DNA of 22,591 bases from Euzebyaceae bacterium (GCA_013696915.1 JACCXR010000231.1:1-22591); one strand, 5' to 3'. Positions 14,604-22,477 are shown, numbered from the stretch's first letter. Notes: generated by a model from the sequence alone, not told the origin. Made by a program: numbers and translations.

Positions 14604-16310
14604 CTACTGGGGGGGTTGGGCGTCGGTGTCGGAGAGCGGGCCCCGTTCGGGCGTGTCGTCGTCGGCTTCCTTGCGGTCCTCCTCGATGCGCGATCCGAGC
14701 GTGTCGAGCGCCTCCATCTCCGGCTCCGCGGGGCCCGTGGGCTGCGACGGGTCGAACCCGGCCTTGAAGTCGTCGATCGCCGAGGACAGCGTCTCGACGC
14801 GGTCGTCGCCGAGCTTGCCGTCGGACCGGATGGCCTCGAGGAGCTCGCCGTGGCGCGACCGCATGTACTCCCGCACGCCGGTCTCGAACCGGCGGACGTC
14901 GGCGACGGGGAGGTCGTCGAGCTTGCCGTTCGTGATCGACCAGATCACCACGATCTGCTCCTCGACCGGGACCGGCTGGAACTGGGGCTGCTTGAGGATC
15001 TCGACGGTCCGGGCACCGCGGTCGAGCTGGGACTGCGACGCCTTGTCGAGCTCCGAGCCGAACTGCGCGAACGCCTCCAGCTCGCGGTACTGCGCCAGGT
15101 CCAGGCGCATCGTGCCCGACACCTGCTTCATGCCCCTCACCTGCGCCGCCCCGCCCACCCGGGACACCGAGATGCCGACGTTGATCGCCGGCCGCACGCC
15201 CTGGAAGAACAGGTCGGCCTCGAGGTAGATCTGGCCGTCGGTGATCGAGATCACGTTGGTCGGGATGTACGCCGAGACGTCGCCGCCCTTGGTTTCGATG
15301 AGCGGCAGCGCGGTCATCGACCCGCCGCCGAGCTCGTCGGACAGCTTCGCGGCTCGCTCCAGCAGGCGGGAGTGGAGGTAGAAGACGTCGCCGGGGTAGG
15401 CCTCGCGCCCCGGCGGCCGGCGCAGCAGCAGCGACAGCTGGCGGTAGGCGTCGGCCTGCTTCGACAGGTCGTCGTAGACGATCAGGGAATGCTCGCCCTT
15501 GTACATCCAGTGCGCCCCGATGGCGGCGCCGGCGTACGGGGCGATGTACTGGAAGGGGGCCGGTGACGACGCCGGCGCGGACACCACGGTCGTGTACTCC
15601 AGCGCGCCGTGCTCGTCGAGGCGGTTCACGATCTCCGCGACCGTCGACCCCTTCTGCCCGATCGCGACGTAGATGCACTTGACCTGCCGGTCGGTGCCCC
15701 ACAGCTGGCGCTGGTTGATGATCGTGTCGATGGCGACGGCCGTCTTGCCGACCTGCCGGTCGCCGATGATCAGTTCGCGCTGCCCGCGGCCGATCGGCGT
15801 CATCGCGTCGATCGCCTTGATGCCGGTCTGCAGCGGCTCCTTGACCGGCTGGCGGTCCACGACGGAAGCGGCCTGCACCTCCAGGCCGCGCGTCCCCTCC
15901 ATCAGCGCGCTGTCGAGCGGGCCCTTCCCGTCGATCGGCACGCCGAGCGGGTTCACGACCCGGCCGAGGTAAGCGTCGCCGACCGGAACCGAAAGGATGT
16001 CGCCCGTGGGCCTGACCTCGTTCCCCTCCTGGATGATCGAGGCGTCACCGAGGATGACGGCGCCGATCGAGGTCTCGTCGAGGTTGAGGGCGAGCCCGAA
16101 CAGCTGCTGGCCGTCGTGCCCGATGCCGAAGTCGAGCAGCTCGTTCGCCATGACGCCGGGCAGGCCCGCGACCCGGGCGATGCCGTCGCCGGACAGGATC
16201 ACCTGCCCGACCTGCTGGCGCGACAGCTGCGGGTCGTAGTCGGCGATCCGGGCCGAGAGGACGCTGGCGATGTCCTCGACGGAGATGAAGTCCTCCAGGG
16301 CTTTGCTCAT
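14604..16310 (-). CDS. atpA: ATP synthase F1 subunit alpha
   Basis: The product is 568 residues, longer than the usual 500-510. Motifs are the P-loop GDRQVGKT (183-190) and the arginine-finger region ISVSRVGGAAQVRGMK with R384, plus the IKAIDAMTPIGRGQRELIIG strand before the P-loop. Alpha has regulatory nucleotide sites and supplies the Arg finger to beta. The last 50 residues (from about 518) are a polar, acidic tail (for example EEDRKEADDDTPERGP). Mycobacterial alpha also has a C-terminal extension that restrains ATP hydrolysis; whether this tail does so is unknown. ATG at 16310 has AGGAG about 8 bp upstream. It follows atpH after 54 bp. Confidence 0.98.
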   Translation of the reverse strand: MSKALEDFISVEDIASVLSARIADYDPQLSRQQVGQVILSGDGIARVAGLPGVMANELLDFGIGHDGQQLFGLALNLDETSIGAVILGDASIIQEGNEVRPTGDILSVPVGDAYLGRVVNPLGVPIDGKGPLDSALMEGTRGLEVQAASVVDRQPVKEPLQTGIKAIDAMTPIGRGQRELIIGDRQVGKTAVAIDTIINQRQLWGTDRQVKCIYVAIGQKGSTVAEIVNRLDEHGALEYTTVVSAPASSPAPFQYIAPYAGAAIGAHWMYKGEHSLIVYDDLSKQADAYRQLSLLLRRPPGREAYPGDVFYLHSRLLERAAKLSDELGGGSMTALPLIETKGGDVSAYIPTNVISITDGQIYLEADLFFQGVRPAINVGISVSRVGGAAQVRGMKQVSGTMRLDLAQYRELEAFAQFGSELDKASQSQLDRGARTVEILKQPQFQPVPVEEQIVVIWSITNGKLDDLPVADVRRFETGVREYMRSRHGELLEAIRSDGKLGDDRVETLSSAIDDFKAGFDPSQPTGPAEPEMEALDTLGSRIEEDRKEADDDTPERGPLSDTDAQPPQ

Positions 16311-16364
16311 TCTGCTGCTCCTGCGCTGCGTCGTTGTGGCGCCAGTATCGCTGCCGCCCGCCGG

Positions 16365-16901
16365 TCAGGCACCGGTCAGGCGGGCCCTGAGCTGTTCGAG
16401 ACGTCGGGCGACGCTGCCGTCGATGACCGTGTCGCCCACCTTCACGACCACTCCGCCGACGACGCCCGGGTCCACGACCATCCGGACGTCGACCTGCTTG
16501 CCGGTGGCGACGGCGATCGCGGCGGCGAGCTGCTGGCGGCGGACGTCGTCGAGCGGGATCGCCGTGCGAACTTCCGCGACGGCCCGCGAGTGCTCCTCGG
16601 CGGCCAGCCGCACCACGGCGTCCGCGATGGCGGGCAGCTGGCGGGCCCGCCCCGACTGGATCACCCACAGGGCCGCCCCGACCGTCTGCGGATGGGCGCG
16701 GTGGGCCAGCAGGTCACCGACGGTGCCGAGCTTCTCGTCGACCGTCACCGACGGGTCGGTCAGCCGGTCCCGCAGTTCGGCGTTGCCGTCGACGGCCCTG
16801 GCGAAGCGGAACAGCTCGTCGGAGACCCGCTCGAGCGCGCCCTCCGCCCGCGCGACCGAGAAGATCGACTGCGCGTAGCTGGAGTCCAGGCCGTCGGTCA
16901 T
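16365..16901 (-). CDS. atpH: ATP synthase F1 subunit delta
   Basis: The product is 178 residues, the normal separate delta subunit. The N-terminal helical domain begins SSYAQSIFSVARAEGALERV and contains SVTVDEKLGTVGDLLAHRAH. The C-terminal part has VRTAIPLDDVRRQQLAAAIA, then the typical VDPGVVGGVVVKVGDTVIDG and VARRLEQLRARL. Delta joins the peripheral stalk to the top of the alpha3beta3 ring. Unlike mycobacteria, where delta is fused to a second b-type subunit, it is separate here. Its ATG follows directly after the TAG of atpF (TAGATG), so it is probably coupled to atpF translation. Confidence 0.95.
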   Translation of the reverse strand: MTDGLDSSYAQSIFSVARAEGALERVSDELFRFARAVDGNAELRDRLTDPSVTVDEKLGTVGDLLAHRAHPQTVGAALWVIQSGRARQLPAIADAVVRLAAEEHSRAVAEVRTAIPLDDVRRQQLAAAIAVATGKQVDVRMVVDPGVVGGVVVKVGDTVIDGSVARRLEQLRARLTGA

Positions 16902-17450
16902 CTAGTTCAGCCCCGAGAGCTCGTTGATGTACTGGTCGACGAGCACCTGGTGCTGGCGGGGGTCGAGCTCCTTCTGCACGATCTTGCCGGCCAGCTCGAC
17001 CGACAGTGCGGCGACCTGGCCGCGCAGCTCCTGGATGAGACGGCCGCGCTCCGCCTGCTGGTCCTCGCGCGCCCGCTGCAGGATCTGCTGCGCCTCCGTC
17101 TCGGCCCTGGCGACGATGTCGGCGCGCAGCCGCTCGCCGTCGGCGCGCGCTTCCTCGACGACCTCGTTGGCCTTTGACCTGGCGTCCGCGAGCTGGTCGG
17201 AGTACTGCCGGCGGAGCTTCTCGGCCTCTTGGCGGGCCGACTCGGCCTCCTCGAGCTGGCCCTGGATGCCCCGCTGCCGCTCGTCGAGCATCTTGTTGAG
17301 CGCCGGGAACGCGAAGCGCCACAGGACGACGAACAGCAGGGCGAACCCCACGAGGCCCCAGATCAGCTCGGCCGGCGCGGGCAGGACGACCTGGAGGCCC
17401 CCGCCCTCGGTCTCTGCGGCGAGCAGCACTGCTGTCGCGACGGTACTCAT
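16902..17450 (-). CDS. atpF: ATP synthase F0 subunit b
   Basis: The product is 182 residues. A short N-terminal segment is followed by one membrane helix (about 28-49, ELIWGLVGFALLFVVLWRFA). A long charged coiled-coil (about 52-150, rich in Glu, Ala, Arg and Gln) and a C-terminal region that binds delta complete it. A dimer of b forms the peripheral stalk that holds F1 against rotation. ATG at 17450 was chosen: GGAGA lies 7 bp upstream and the protein then has the usual length. The longer frame to 17708 is atpE read out of frame. It lies 31 bp after atpE and abuts atpH. Confidence 0.96.
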   Translation of the reverse strand: MSTVATAVLLAAETEGGGLQVVLPAPAELIWGLVGFALLFVVLWRFAFPALNKMLDERQRGIQGQLEEAESARQEAEKLRRQYSDQLADARSKANEVVEEARADGERLRADIVARAETEAQQILQRAREDQQAERGRLIQELRGQVAALSVELAGKIVQKELDPRQHQVLVDQYINELSGLN

Positions 17451-17481
17451 CTGAAGTCTCCGGTGTTCGAAGGGGGTCGGG

Positions 17482-17700
17482 CTAGCCGATGATGAAGCTG
17501 AGCACGAAGCCGAAGAGCGCGAGCGCCTCGACGAACGCGATGCCCAGGAACATCGTGGTCCGGACCATGCCGGCGGCTTCGGGCTGGCGCGCCATCGCTT
17601 CGATGGCCTTGCCGACCAGGAACCCGATGCCGATGCCGGGGCCGATCGCGCCCAGGCCGTAGACCAGGCCCTGGCCGATCGCGCCAATGTCGCCTTCCAT
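17482..17700 (-). CDS. atpE: ATP synthase F0 subunit c
   Basis: This 72-residue hairpin protein has helix 1 at about 7-32 (LVYGLGAIGPGIGIGFLVGK), a polar loop with the conserved RQP (38-40), and helix 2 at about 47-71. The ion-carrying carboxylate is Glu58 in IAFVEALALFGF. The residue after Glu58 is Ala and helix 1 lacks the Gln of sodium types, so proton coupling is expected. Several copies form the rotating ring. ATG at 17700 has AAGGAG 8 bp upstream, the best ribosome site in the operon, which fits the need for many c copies. An upstream in-frame ATG at 17742 would extend it across a hairpin and is unlikely. Confidence 0.97.
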   Translation of the reverse strand: MEGDIGAIGQGLVYGLGAIGPGIGIGFLVGKAIEAMARQPEAAGMVRTTMFLGIAFVEALALFGFVLSFIIG

Positions 17701-17723
17701 GTGCTCACTCCTTGCGTGTCGGG

Positions 17724-17740
17724 GCCGTCCGTCGGACGGC
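17724..17740. other. Hairpin between atpB and atpE
   Basis: A perfect inverted repeat, GCCGTCC (17724-17730) and GGACGGC (17734-17740), with a 3-base loop lies in the 62-bp gap between atpB and atpE, about 24 bp before the atpE start. It could stabilise or process the mRNA to favour atpE expression. Only the repeat is seen. Confidence 0.55.
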
Positions 17741-17762
17741 ATCTCGAACGGTCAGCGGGCTG

Positions 17763-18557
17763 TCAGTGCTCGGGGTGGATGGAGCTGCCGATGTAGACGG
17801 CGGCGAGGATCGTCATGATGTACGCCTGCAGCACGCCGACGAGCAGCTCGAAACCGATCAGCAGCGGCGCCGCCGCGAGCGCGACCAGTCCGATCGGGGT
17901 CCCCCGCCCGGAGAACAAAAAGGCGTGGATCGTCAGGAAGATGATCGTGAGGATGATGTGTCCCGCCATCATGTTCGCGAAGAGCCGGACCGCCAGCGTC
18001 AACGGCCGCACGATGAACGTCGAGACCAGCTCGATGGGCGTGACGAGCAGGTAGATGGCCTTCGGGACGCCGGGTGGGAAGGCGACGTTCCAGAAGTACT
18101 TCGGGCCCTGTTTCACCAGCCCGACTCCGATGAACACCAGCCAGATCAGGCCCGCGAGCATCGCCGGCAAGGCCATCCGCGACGTCGGCGGGAAGTTGAT
18201 GAAGGGGACGATCTCGAACAGGTTGTTGATCCACACGAACATGAAGATGGTCGTGAGGAACGGCACCCAGACGAGCCCTTCCTTGCCGATGACCTGGATG
18301 GCGATCTGCTCGCGGATGAAGTCGACGATGGACTCGGCGAAGCTCTGGAGCTTGCCGGGCACGACCTTCGGCGAGCGGAACGCGACCACGAAGACGGCCA
18401 TCGCGATCAAGGTCGCGAACAGCATGAGGATGACGGTGCGGTTGATCGCGAAGAGCGTGTCCTCGAACGCCAGCGCCGGGAACTCGAAGAGCTCCTGGAC
18501 CGGCGGCACGACGAAGGGGTCGTTCAGGCCCGCTTCGGAGGCGAGAACCGGGATCAA
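17763..18557 (-). CDS. atpB: ATP synthase F0 subunit a
   Basis: The product has 264 residues and about six membrane helices. The essential Arg is R191 in the motif RPLTLAVRLFANMMAGHI, facing Glu58 of the c ring; the C-terminal helix FELLVGVLQAYIMTILAAVY is also typical. Subunit a provides the two half-channels for protons. The start is a TTG at 18557, four bases overlapping the stop of the atpI-like gene (TTGA), with AAAGGA about 10 bp upstream. The longer in-frame stretch to 18908 is the out-of-frame reading of atpI. The TTG start suggests dependence on translation of the preceding gene. Confidence 0.95.
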   Translation of the reverse strand: MIPVLASEAGLNDPFVVPPVQELFEFPALAFEDTLFAINRTVILMLFATLIAMAVFVVAFRSPKVVPGKLQSFAESIVDFIREQIAIQVIGKEGLVWVPFLTTIFMFVWINNLFEIVPFINFPPTSRMALPAMLAGLIWLVFIGVGLVKQGPKYFWNVAFPPGVPKAIYLLVTPIELVSTFIVRPLTLAVRLFANMMAGHIILTIIFLTIHAFLFSGRGTPIGLVALAAAPLLIGFELLVGVLQAYIMTILAAVYIGSSIHPEH

Positions 18558-19063
18558 GCTCGGGTCCTTTCGGGATCGCCGGGCGCCGGCGTCGAGGCGT
18601 CGACCCAGAAGAAGCCGGGGGTCCGGCTGACGTACCGGGCCTCCCACGTCAGCGTCGCGACGAGCAGCACAGCGGCGCTGACCGCCAGGGTGGGGCCGTG
18701 GATCGCCTCCACCGGCCGCAGCAGCACGATCAGCAGCGCGTAGATCATCAGGCGCAGCGCGAACCCGCCGAGGGCCGCGGCCATCAGGGCGGAGGGACCG
18801 AGCCGTGCCGCGAAGGACAGCAGCGCCGCCGACATCGCGAACATCCCCGCCACCAGCGCGACCGCGATCCCGGCGCCGAGCAGCCCGCCACGTCCCGCGG
18901 CCAGCCACCCGGCGCCGAGGAGGGGGACGGCGAGGACTGCGACGAACCGCACCGCCGACGCGGCGATCCGGAGCTCGACGGCCCGGGAGTTCTGCGGTGC
19001 TGCGGATGACGGCGCACGACCGGAGACCCGCCCCTGGGAGGGGTCGGAGTCAGTGGCTGCCAT
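18554..19063 (-). CDS. AtpI-like four-helix membrane protein
   Basis: The product is 169 residues: a polar start (1-30), then four hydrophobic helices (about 36-57, 61-83, 92-115, 122-140) and a short C-terminal tail. Position and topology fit the ATP synthase protein I family, which in other bacteria helps assemble the c ring; sequence similarity in this family is low, so the call rests mainly on context. ATG at 19063 overlaps the end of the AtpZ-like gene by 14 bp, and its TGA overlaps the TTG of atpB. Both overlaps indicate one coupled mRNA. Confidence 0.75.
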   Translation of the reverse strand: MAATDSDPSQGRVSGRAPSSAAPQNSRAVELRIAASAVRFVAVLAVPLLGAGWLAAGRGGLLGAGIAVALVAGMFAMSAALLSFAARLGPSALMAAALGGFALRLMIYALLIVLLRPVEAIHGPTLAVSAAVLLVATLTWEARYVSRTPGFFWVDASTPAPGDPERTRA

Positions 19064-19409
19064 GCGCTGCGCCTTCGGTCGTGCCGTCAGGACTGGACCG
19101 CGGAGGGTGCCCGGCCGGCCCTCCCCCGATGCGCCCGCTGCTGCGCAGGTACACCAGGTAGAAGCCGGTCGCCCATCCCACCACGAAGCCGATGGACAGA
19201 AGCCACGGTGCCGTGCCGAGCCAGCGGTCGAGCAGCCAACCGATCCCACCCCACACGAAGGTGGCGGAGACCAGCTCGGCCACCATGACCCACCCCGAGT
19301 CCATGTCGGCCCAGAAGTCGCGACGAGTCTCCGTCGCGATCCTGCCGTGCTCGTACCGGGCCGCCCACGAGCGCGACGGAGCGCCGCGGGACGGGTCCGA
19401 GGGGGTCAT
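19050..19409 (-). CDS. AtpZ-like small membrane protein
   Basis: The product is 119 residues with two membrane helices (about 41-62 and 67-89). The signature VWGGIGWLLDRWLGTAPWLL (52-71) is the GG.G..LD..LGT.P pattern of the AtpZ/AtpI family encoded at the start of many F-ATPase operons, where it is thought to aid assembly or Mg2+/Ca2+ supply. It is the first gene after the operon promoter. ATG at 19409 has no good ribosome site but lies only 10 bp past a -10 box, so the mRNA is probably leaderless or nearly so. A Gly/Pro/His-rich tail follows the second helix. Confidence 0.83.
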   Translation of the reverse strand: MTPSDPSRGAPSRSWAARYEHGRIATETRRDFWADMDSGWVMVAELVSATFVWGGIGWLLDRWLGTAPWLLSIGFVVGWATGFYLVYLRSSGRIGGGPAGHPPRSSPDGTTEGAAHGSH

Positions 19410-19418
19410 GGCGCGGGT

Positions 19419-19448
19419 AGCCTACACAGGCGCACGGGGCTGTGTCAA
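19419..19448 (-). promoter_or_regulatory. Promoter of the ATP synthase operon
   Basis: On the minus strand a perfect TTGACA (19443-19448), an 18-bp spacer and TAGGCT (19419-19424) lie directly before atpZ. The TGA inside TTGACA is the stop codon of the WecA-like gene. The -10 box ends 9 bases before the atpZ ATG, so transcription starts within a few bases of the codon. This is the clearest sigma70-type promoter in the window. Confidence 0.72.
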
Positions 19449-20713
19449 ACCTTCCGACTGGCCCGTTTGTGCTGGTCAGAGGCCATATTTGTGCGATCGG
19501 GGCGTGCCCTTGTGAACGGATACACAATCCCGTCGGCCCCGGGACCGCCCCCGCCGGCGGTCGTCGGCGGCTGCCGGCGCCGCCGCAGCGCGCGGCCGAC
19601 TCCCCCGACCACCGCGGTGACGAGCGCCACCACCACGCCGGCGGCGACCACCGCGGCGACCACCGGCGGGGGCAGCACGCTCACCCCGACGGCCCCGAAG
19701 GCCAGCAGCGCCGACCAGTAGTACATGATCAGGACGGCGCGCCGATGGGAGTGGCCGATCTCCATCAGGCGGTGGTGCAGGTGGCGCTTGTCCGGGCTGA
19801 AGACCTTCCGCCCGCTGCGGAGCCGTCGGAGGATGGTCCACATCGTGTCCACGAACGGCACGGCCAGCACGAGCGCCGGGACGAGCACCGGCACGGACAG
19901 GGCCGCGAAGTCGCTCCGGCTCGGCAGCACGGTGTTGCTCACCGCCGAGACCCCGCCGGCGGCGAGGAGCAGACCGAGCAGCATGGCGCCCGTGTCGCCC
20001 ATGAAGATCGACGCGGGGTTGAAGTTGTAGATCAGGAAGGCCAGGCAGGCCCCGACGACCGCGGCGAGGACCAGCGAGGCCGACGACGCGATCGGCCTGA
20101 TCTCGGCCGACGAGGCGATGCCGCTGACCGCCAGGGAGTCCGCCGACCGCGAGTACACGAACAGGGCGGCCGCCGCGATCGTCACGATGCCCGCCGCGAG
20201 CCCGTCGAGGCCGTCGGCGAGGTTGACCGCGTTCATCATCGCCACCATCGCCACGATCGTGACCAGGGCGGCGAGGTCGTTGTTCAGCGAGACGATCGTC
20301 CCGGGGCTGCCGGGCAGGTACACGAACCGCAGGCTCAGTCCGAAGATCACGAGGACCCCGCTGGCGAGCACCTGGCCCGCGACCTTCGCCGGGGCGGAGA
20401 TGCCGCGCGTGTCGTCGAGCATGCCGACGACGACGATCACGAGGCTCGCCAGCACGATCGCCTCGGGCTCGTTGGTGGTCCGGAACAGCGTGTCGAACGA
20501 CGGCAGCCGCGAGCCCGCCGCGATCGCCGCGATGATGCCCGCGAAGATCGCGATCCCGCCGATGGTGGGCGTGGTGCGCGTGTGGATGTGCCGCTCGCCG
20601 GGCTCGGCCACGGCCCCGGTGCGCCGGGCGATCCAGCGCACCACGGGCGTGGCCACGAAGACGGTGACGAAGGCCGCGACTCCGACGACGAGGTGGTCGA
20701 AGAGGTCGCTCAC
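19445..20713 (-). CDS. wecA: WecA/MraY-family undecaprenyl-phosphate sugar-1-phosphate transferase
   Basis: The product is 422 residues with about ten membrane helices. Family motifs are the Asp pair D100-D101 in GMLDDTRG, NAVNLADGLDGLAAG (161-175), IFMGDTGAM (236-244) and the basic His motif KRHLHHRL (309-316). The His motif and context fit the WecA branch, which moves GlcNAc-1-phosphate from UDP-GlcNAc onto the lipid carrier to start arabinogalactan, teichoic acid or other surface glycans; MraY is less likely because no mur genes adjoin. In mycobacteria wecA (rfe) also precedes atpI-atpB. The start is GTG at 20713 with a weak ribosome site, 24 bp after glyA. The last 40 residues are a basic cytoplasmic tail whose codons overlap the ATP synthase promoter. 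Confidence 0.9.
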   Translation of the reverse strand: MSDLFDHLVVGVAAFVTVFVATPVVRWIARRTGAVAEPGERHIHTRTTPTIGGIAIFAGIIAAIAAGSRLPSFDTLFRTTNEPEAIVLASLVIVVVGMLDDTRGISAPAKVAGQVLASGVLVIFGLSLRFVYLPGSPGTIVSLNNDLAALVTIVAMVAMMNAVNLADGLDGLAAGIVTIAAAALFVYSRSADSLAVSGIASSAEIRPIASSASLVLAAVVGACLAFLIYNFNPASIFMGDTGAMLLGLLLAAGGVSAVSNTVLPSRSDFAALSVPVLVPALVLAVPFVDTMWTILRRLRSGRKVFSPDKRHLHHRLMEIGHSHRRAVLIMYYWSALLAFGAVGVSVLPPPVVAAVVAAGVVVALVTAVVGGVGRALRRRRQPPTTAGGGGPGADGIVYPFTRARPDRTNMASDQHKRASRKV

Positions 20714-20737
20714 CGTGATCGCCCGGCGCCCGGCGGC

Positions 20738-22003
20738 TCAGCCCGCCGCGGGTGCGGGATAGGGGGGGAACCGCCCGACGAGTTCGGCCACCTCGGCGCG
20801 CACCGATTCCACCTCGGAGTCCGCCTTGAGGATCCGTCCGATGAGGCTCGCGACCTCCGCCATCTCCCCGGTGCCCATCCCCTGGGTCGTGACCGCGGCG
20901 GTGCCGATGCGGACGCCCGACGCGACCATCGGCGGCCGCGGGTCGTAGGGGATGGCGTTCTTGTTCAGGGAGATCCCGGCACGGTCGCAGCGCTCCTCGG
21001 CTTCCGCGCCGGTCAGTCCGAGGGGCGTGAGGTCGGCGAGCAGGTAGTGGATGTCGGTGCCGCCCGAGACGATGCGCAGCCCCTCGCCGGCGAGCGCCTG
21101 CGCCAGCGCGCGGGCGTTCGCGACGACGCGCTGGGCGTAGCCCGTGAAGCCGGGCGCCTGCGCCTCGCCGAACGCGACCGCCTTGGCGGCCACGACGTGC
21201 ATCAGCGGGCCCCCCTGCATCATCGGGAAGACGGCCTTGTCGACCGCCTTCGCATGCTCGGCCCGGCAAAGGATCGCGCCGCCGCGCGGGCCGCGCAGGG
21301 TCTTGTGCGTCGTCAGCGTGACGATGTCTGCGAACGGCACCGGCGACGGGTGGGCCCCGCCGGCGACGAGGCCCGCGAAGTGCGCGGCGTCGACCAGCAG
21401 GGCGGCGCCGACCTCGTCGGCCACGGAGCGGAACGCCTCGAAGTCGATCACGCGGGGGTAGGCCGTCGCGCCGGCGACGACCACCTTCGGCCGCCGCTGC
21501 ACCGCGATGCTGCGCACCTCGTCCATGTCGATCAGCTCGTCCGACTCGCGGACGGCGTACGCCGCGATGTCGAACCACTTGCCGCTGAAGTTGACCTTCG
21601 ACCCGTGCGTGAGGTGGCCGCCGTGCGGCAGCCCGAGCGCGAGGACGGTGTCGCCGTGGCTGAGCCCGAGCGCGAAGTAGGCGGCCATGTTAGCCTGGGC
21701 GCCGGAGTGCGGCTGGACATTGGCGTGCTCGGCGCCGAACAGCGCCTTCGCCCGGTCGATCGCGATGGTCTCGGCGACGTCGGCGAACTCGCAGCCGCCG
21801 TAGTAGCGCCGGCCGGGGTACCCCTCGGCGTACTTGTTCGTCAGCACGCTGCCCTGCGCCGCCAGGACGGCCGGCGACGTGAGGTTCTCGCTGGCGATCA
21901 GCTGGAGGTTGGTCCGCTGGCGGGTGAGCTCGTCGGTGAGCGCCTGCGCGATCTCGGGGTCGTCCGCGGCGAGCGCGTCCCAGTCGGGTCCCCAGTAGGT
22001 CAT
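20738..22003 (-). CDS. glyA: Serine hydroxymethyltransferase
   Basis: The product is 421 residues, standard length. It interconverts serine and glycine with tetrahydrofolate using pyridoxal phosphate and supplies one-carbon units. Visible sites are the PLP-binding Lys234 in TLTTHKTLRGPRGG, D205 and H208 in LLVDAAHFAGLVAGG, NVQPHSGAQAN (95-105) and YPGRRYYGGCE (62-72). ATG at 22003 overlaps the rpiB stop (ATGA), with GGAGC upstream. The longer frame to 22213 is rpiB read out of frame. It is coupled to rpiB and followed 24 bp later by the WecA-like gene. Confidence 0.98.
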   Translation of the reverse strand: MTYWGPDWDALAADDPEIAQALTDELTRQRTNLQLIASENLTSPAVLAAQGSVLTNKYAEGYPGRRYYGGCEFADVAETIAIDRAKALFGAEHANVQPHSGAQANMAAYFALGLSHGDTVLALGLPHGGHLTHGSKVNFSGKWFDIAAYAVRESDELIDMDEVRSIAVQRRPKVVVAGATAYPRVIDFEAFRSVADEVGAALLVDAAHFAGLVAGGAHPSPVPFADIVTLTTHKTLRGPRGGAILCRAEHAKAVDKAVFPMMQGGPLMHVVAAKAVAFGEAQAPGFTGYAQRVVANARALAQALAGEGLRIVSGGTDIHYLLADLTPLGLTGAEAEERCDRAGISLNKNAIPYDPRPPMVASGVRIGTAAVTTQGMGTGEMAEVASLIGRILKADSEVESVRAEVAELVGRFPPYPAPAAG

Positions 22004-22467
22004 GGTGCGCTCCGGTCGTGGTTGGACTCTTCGGATTCGATGTCGGCGAGCTGGGCGACCCGGCGGGCGTGCCGGCCGCCCTCGAACTGCGTGGCCAGCC
22101 ATATTGTGACGATCTCGTCCGCGAGGCCGAAAGCCACGATGCGCCCGCCCATGGCCAGGACGTTCGCGTCGTTGTGGGACCGGGACAGCCGCGCGGTGTA
22201 GAGATCGTTGCACAGGGCGGCACGGACGCCGCGGACCTTGTTCGCGGCGATCTGCTCCCCCTGCCCGCTGCCGCCGAGCACGATACCGCGGTCGGCGTGC
22301 CCGCCCGCGACCGCACGTCCGACCGCGGCGCAGATGCGCGGGTAGTCAACGGGATCCTCGCTGACCGTCCCCTGGTCGGCGACCTCGTGGCCGGCGTCGC
22401 GCAGGACACCGACGAGGTGCTGCTTGAGGCGGTACCCGGCGTGGTCGGCGCCGATGGCGATGCGCAT
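22000..22467 (-). CDS. rpiB: Ribose-5-phosphate isomerase B
   Basis: The product is 155 residues. It interconverts ribose-5-phosphate and ribulose-5-phosphate in the pentose phosphate pathway. Visible sites are D8 and H9 in IGADHAG and the loop GIVLGGSGQGEQIAANK (61-77). Glu71 in this loop is the expected base, as in the mycobacterial type; E. coli RpiB has a Cys earlier in the loop. H98 and the region SHNDANVLAMGGR also match. ATG at 22467 has AAGGA upstream and starts 10 bp after the preceding gene's stop. Its TGA overlaps the glyA ATG, so one mRNA carries both. Confidence 0.96.
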   Translation of the reverse strand: MRIAIGADHAGYRLKQHLVGVLRDAGHEVADQGTVSEDPVDYPRICAAVGRAVAGGHADRGIVLGGSGQGEQIAANKVRGVRAALCNDLYTARLSRSHNDANVLAMGGRIVAFGLADEIVTIWLATQFEGGRHARRVAQLADIESEESNHDRSAP

Positions 22468-22477
22468 CGGGTCCTTC

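Noticed and set aside
18558..18908. N-terminal extension of atpB upstream to 18908
   Set aside because: The extension is Arg/Gly/Asp-rich and reads the AtpI-like gene out of frame; TTG at 18557 gives the normal subunit a length.
19442..22201. A 919-codon + strand frame opposite wecA, glyA and rpiB
   Set aside because: Antisense shadow with His/Asp/Arg-rich composition; the opposite strand encodes well-known enzymes.
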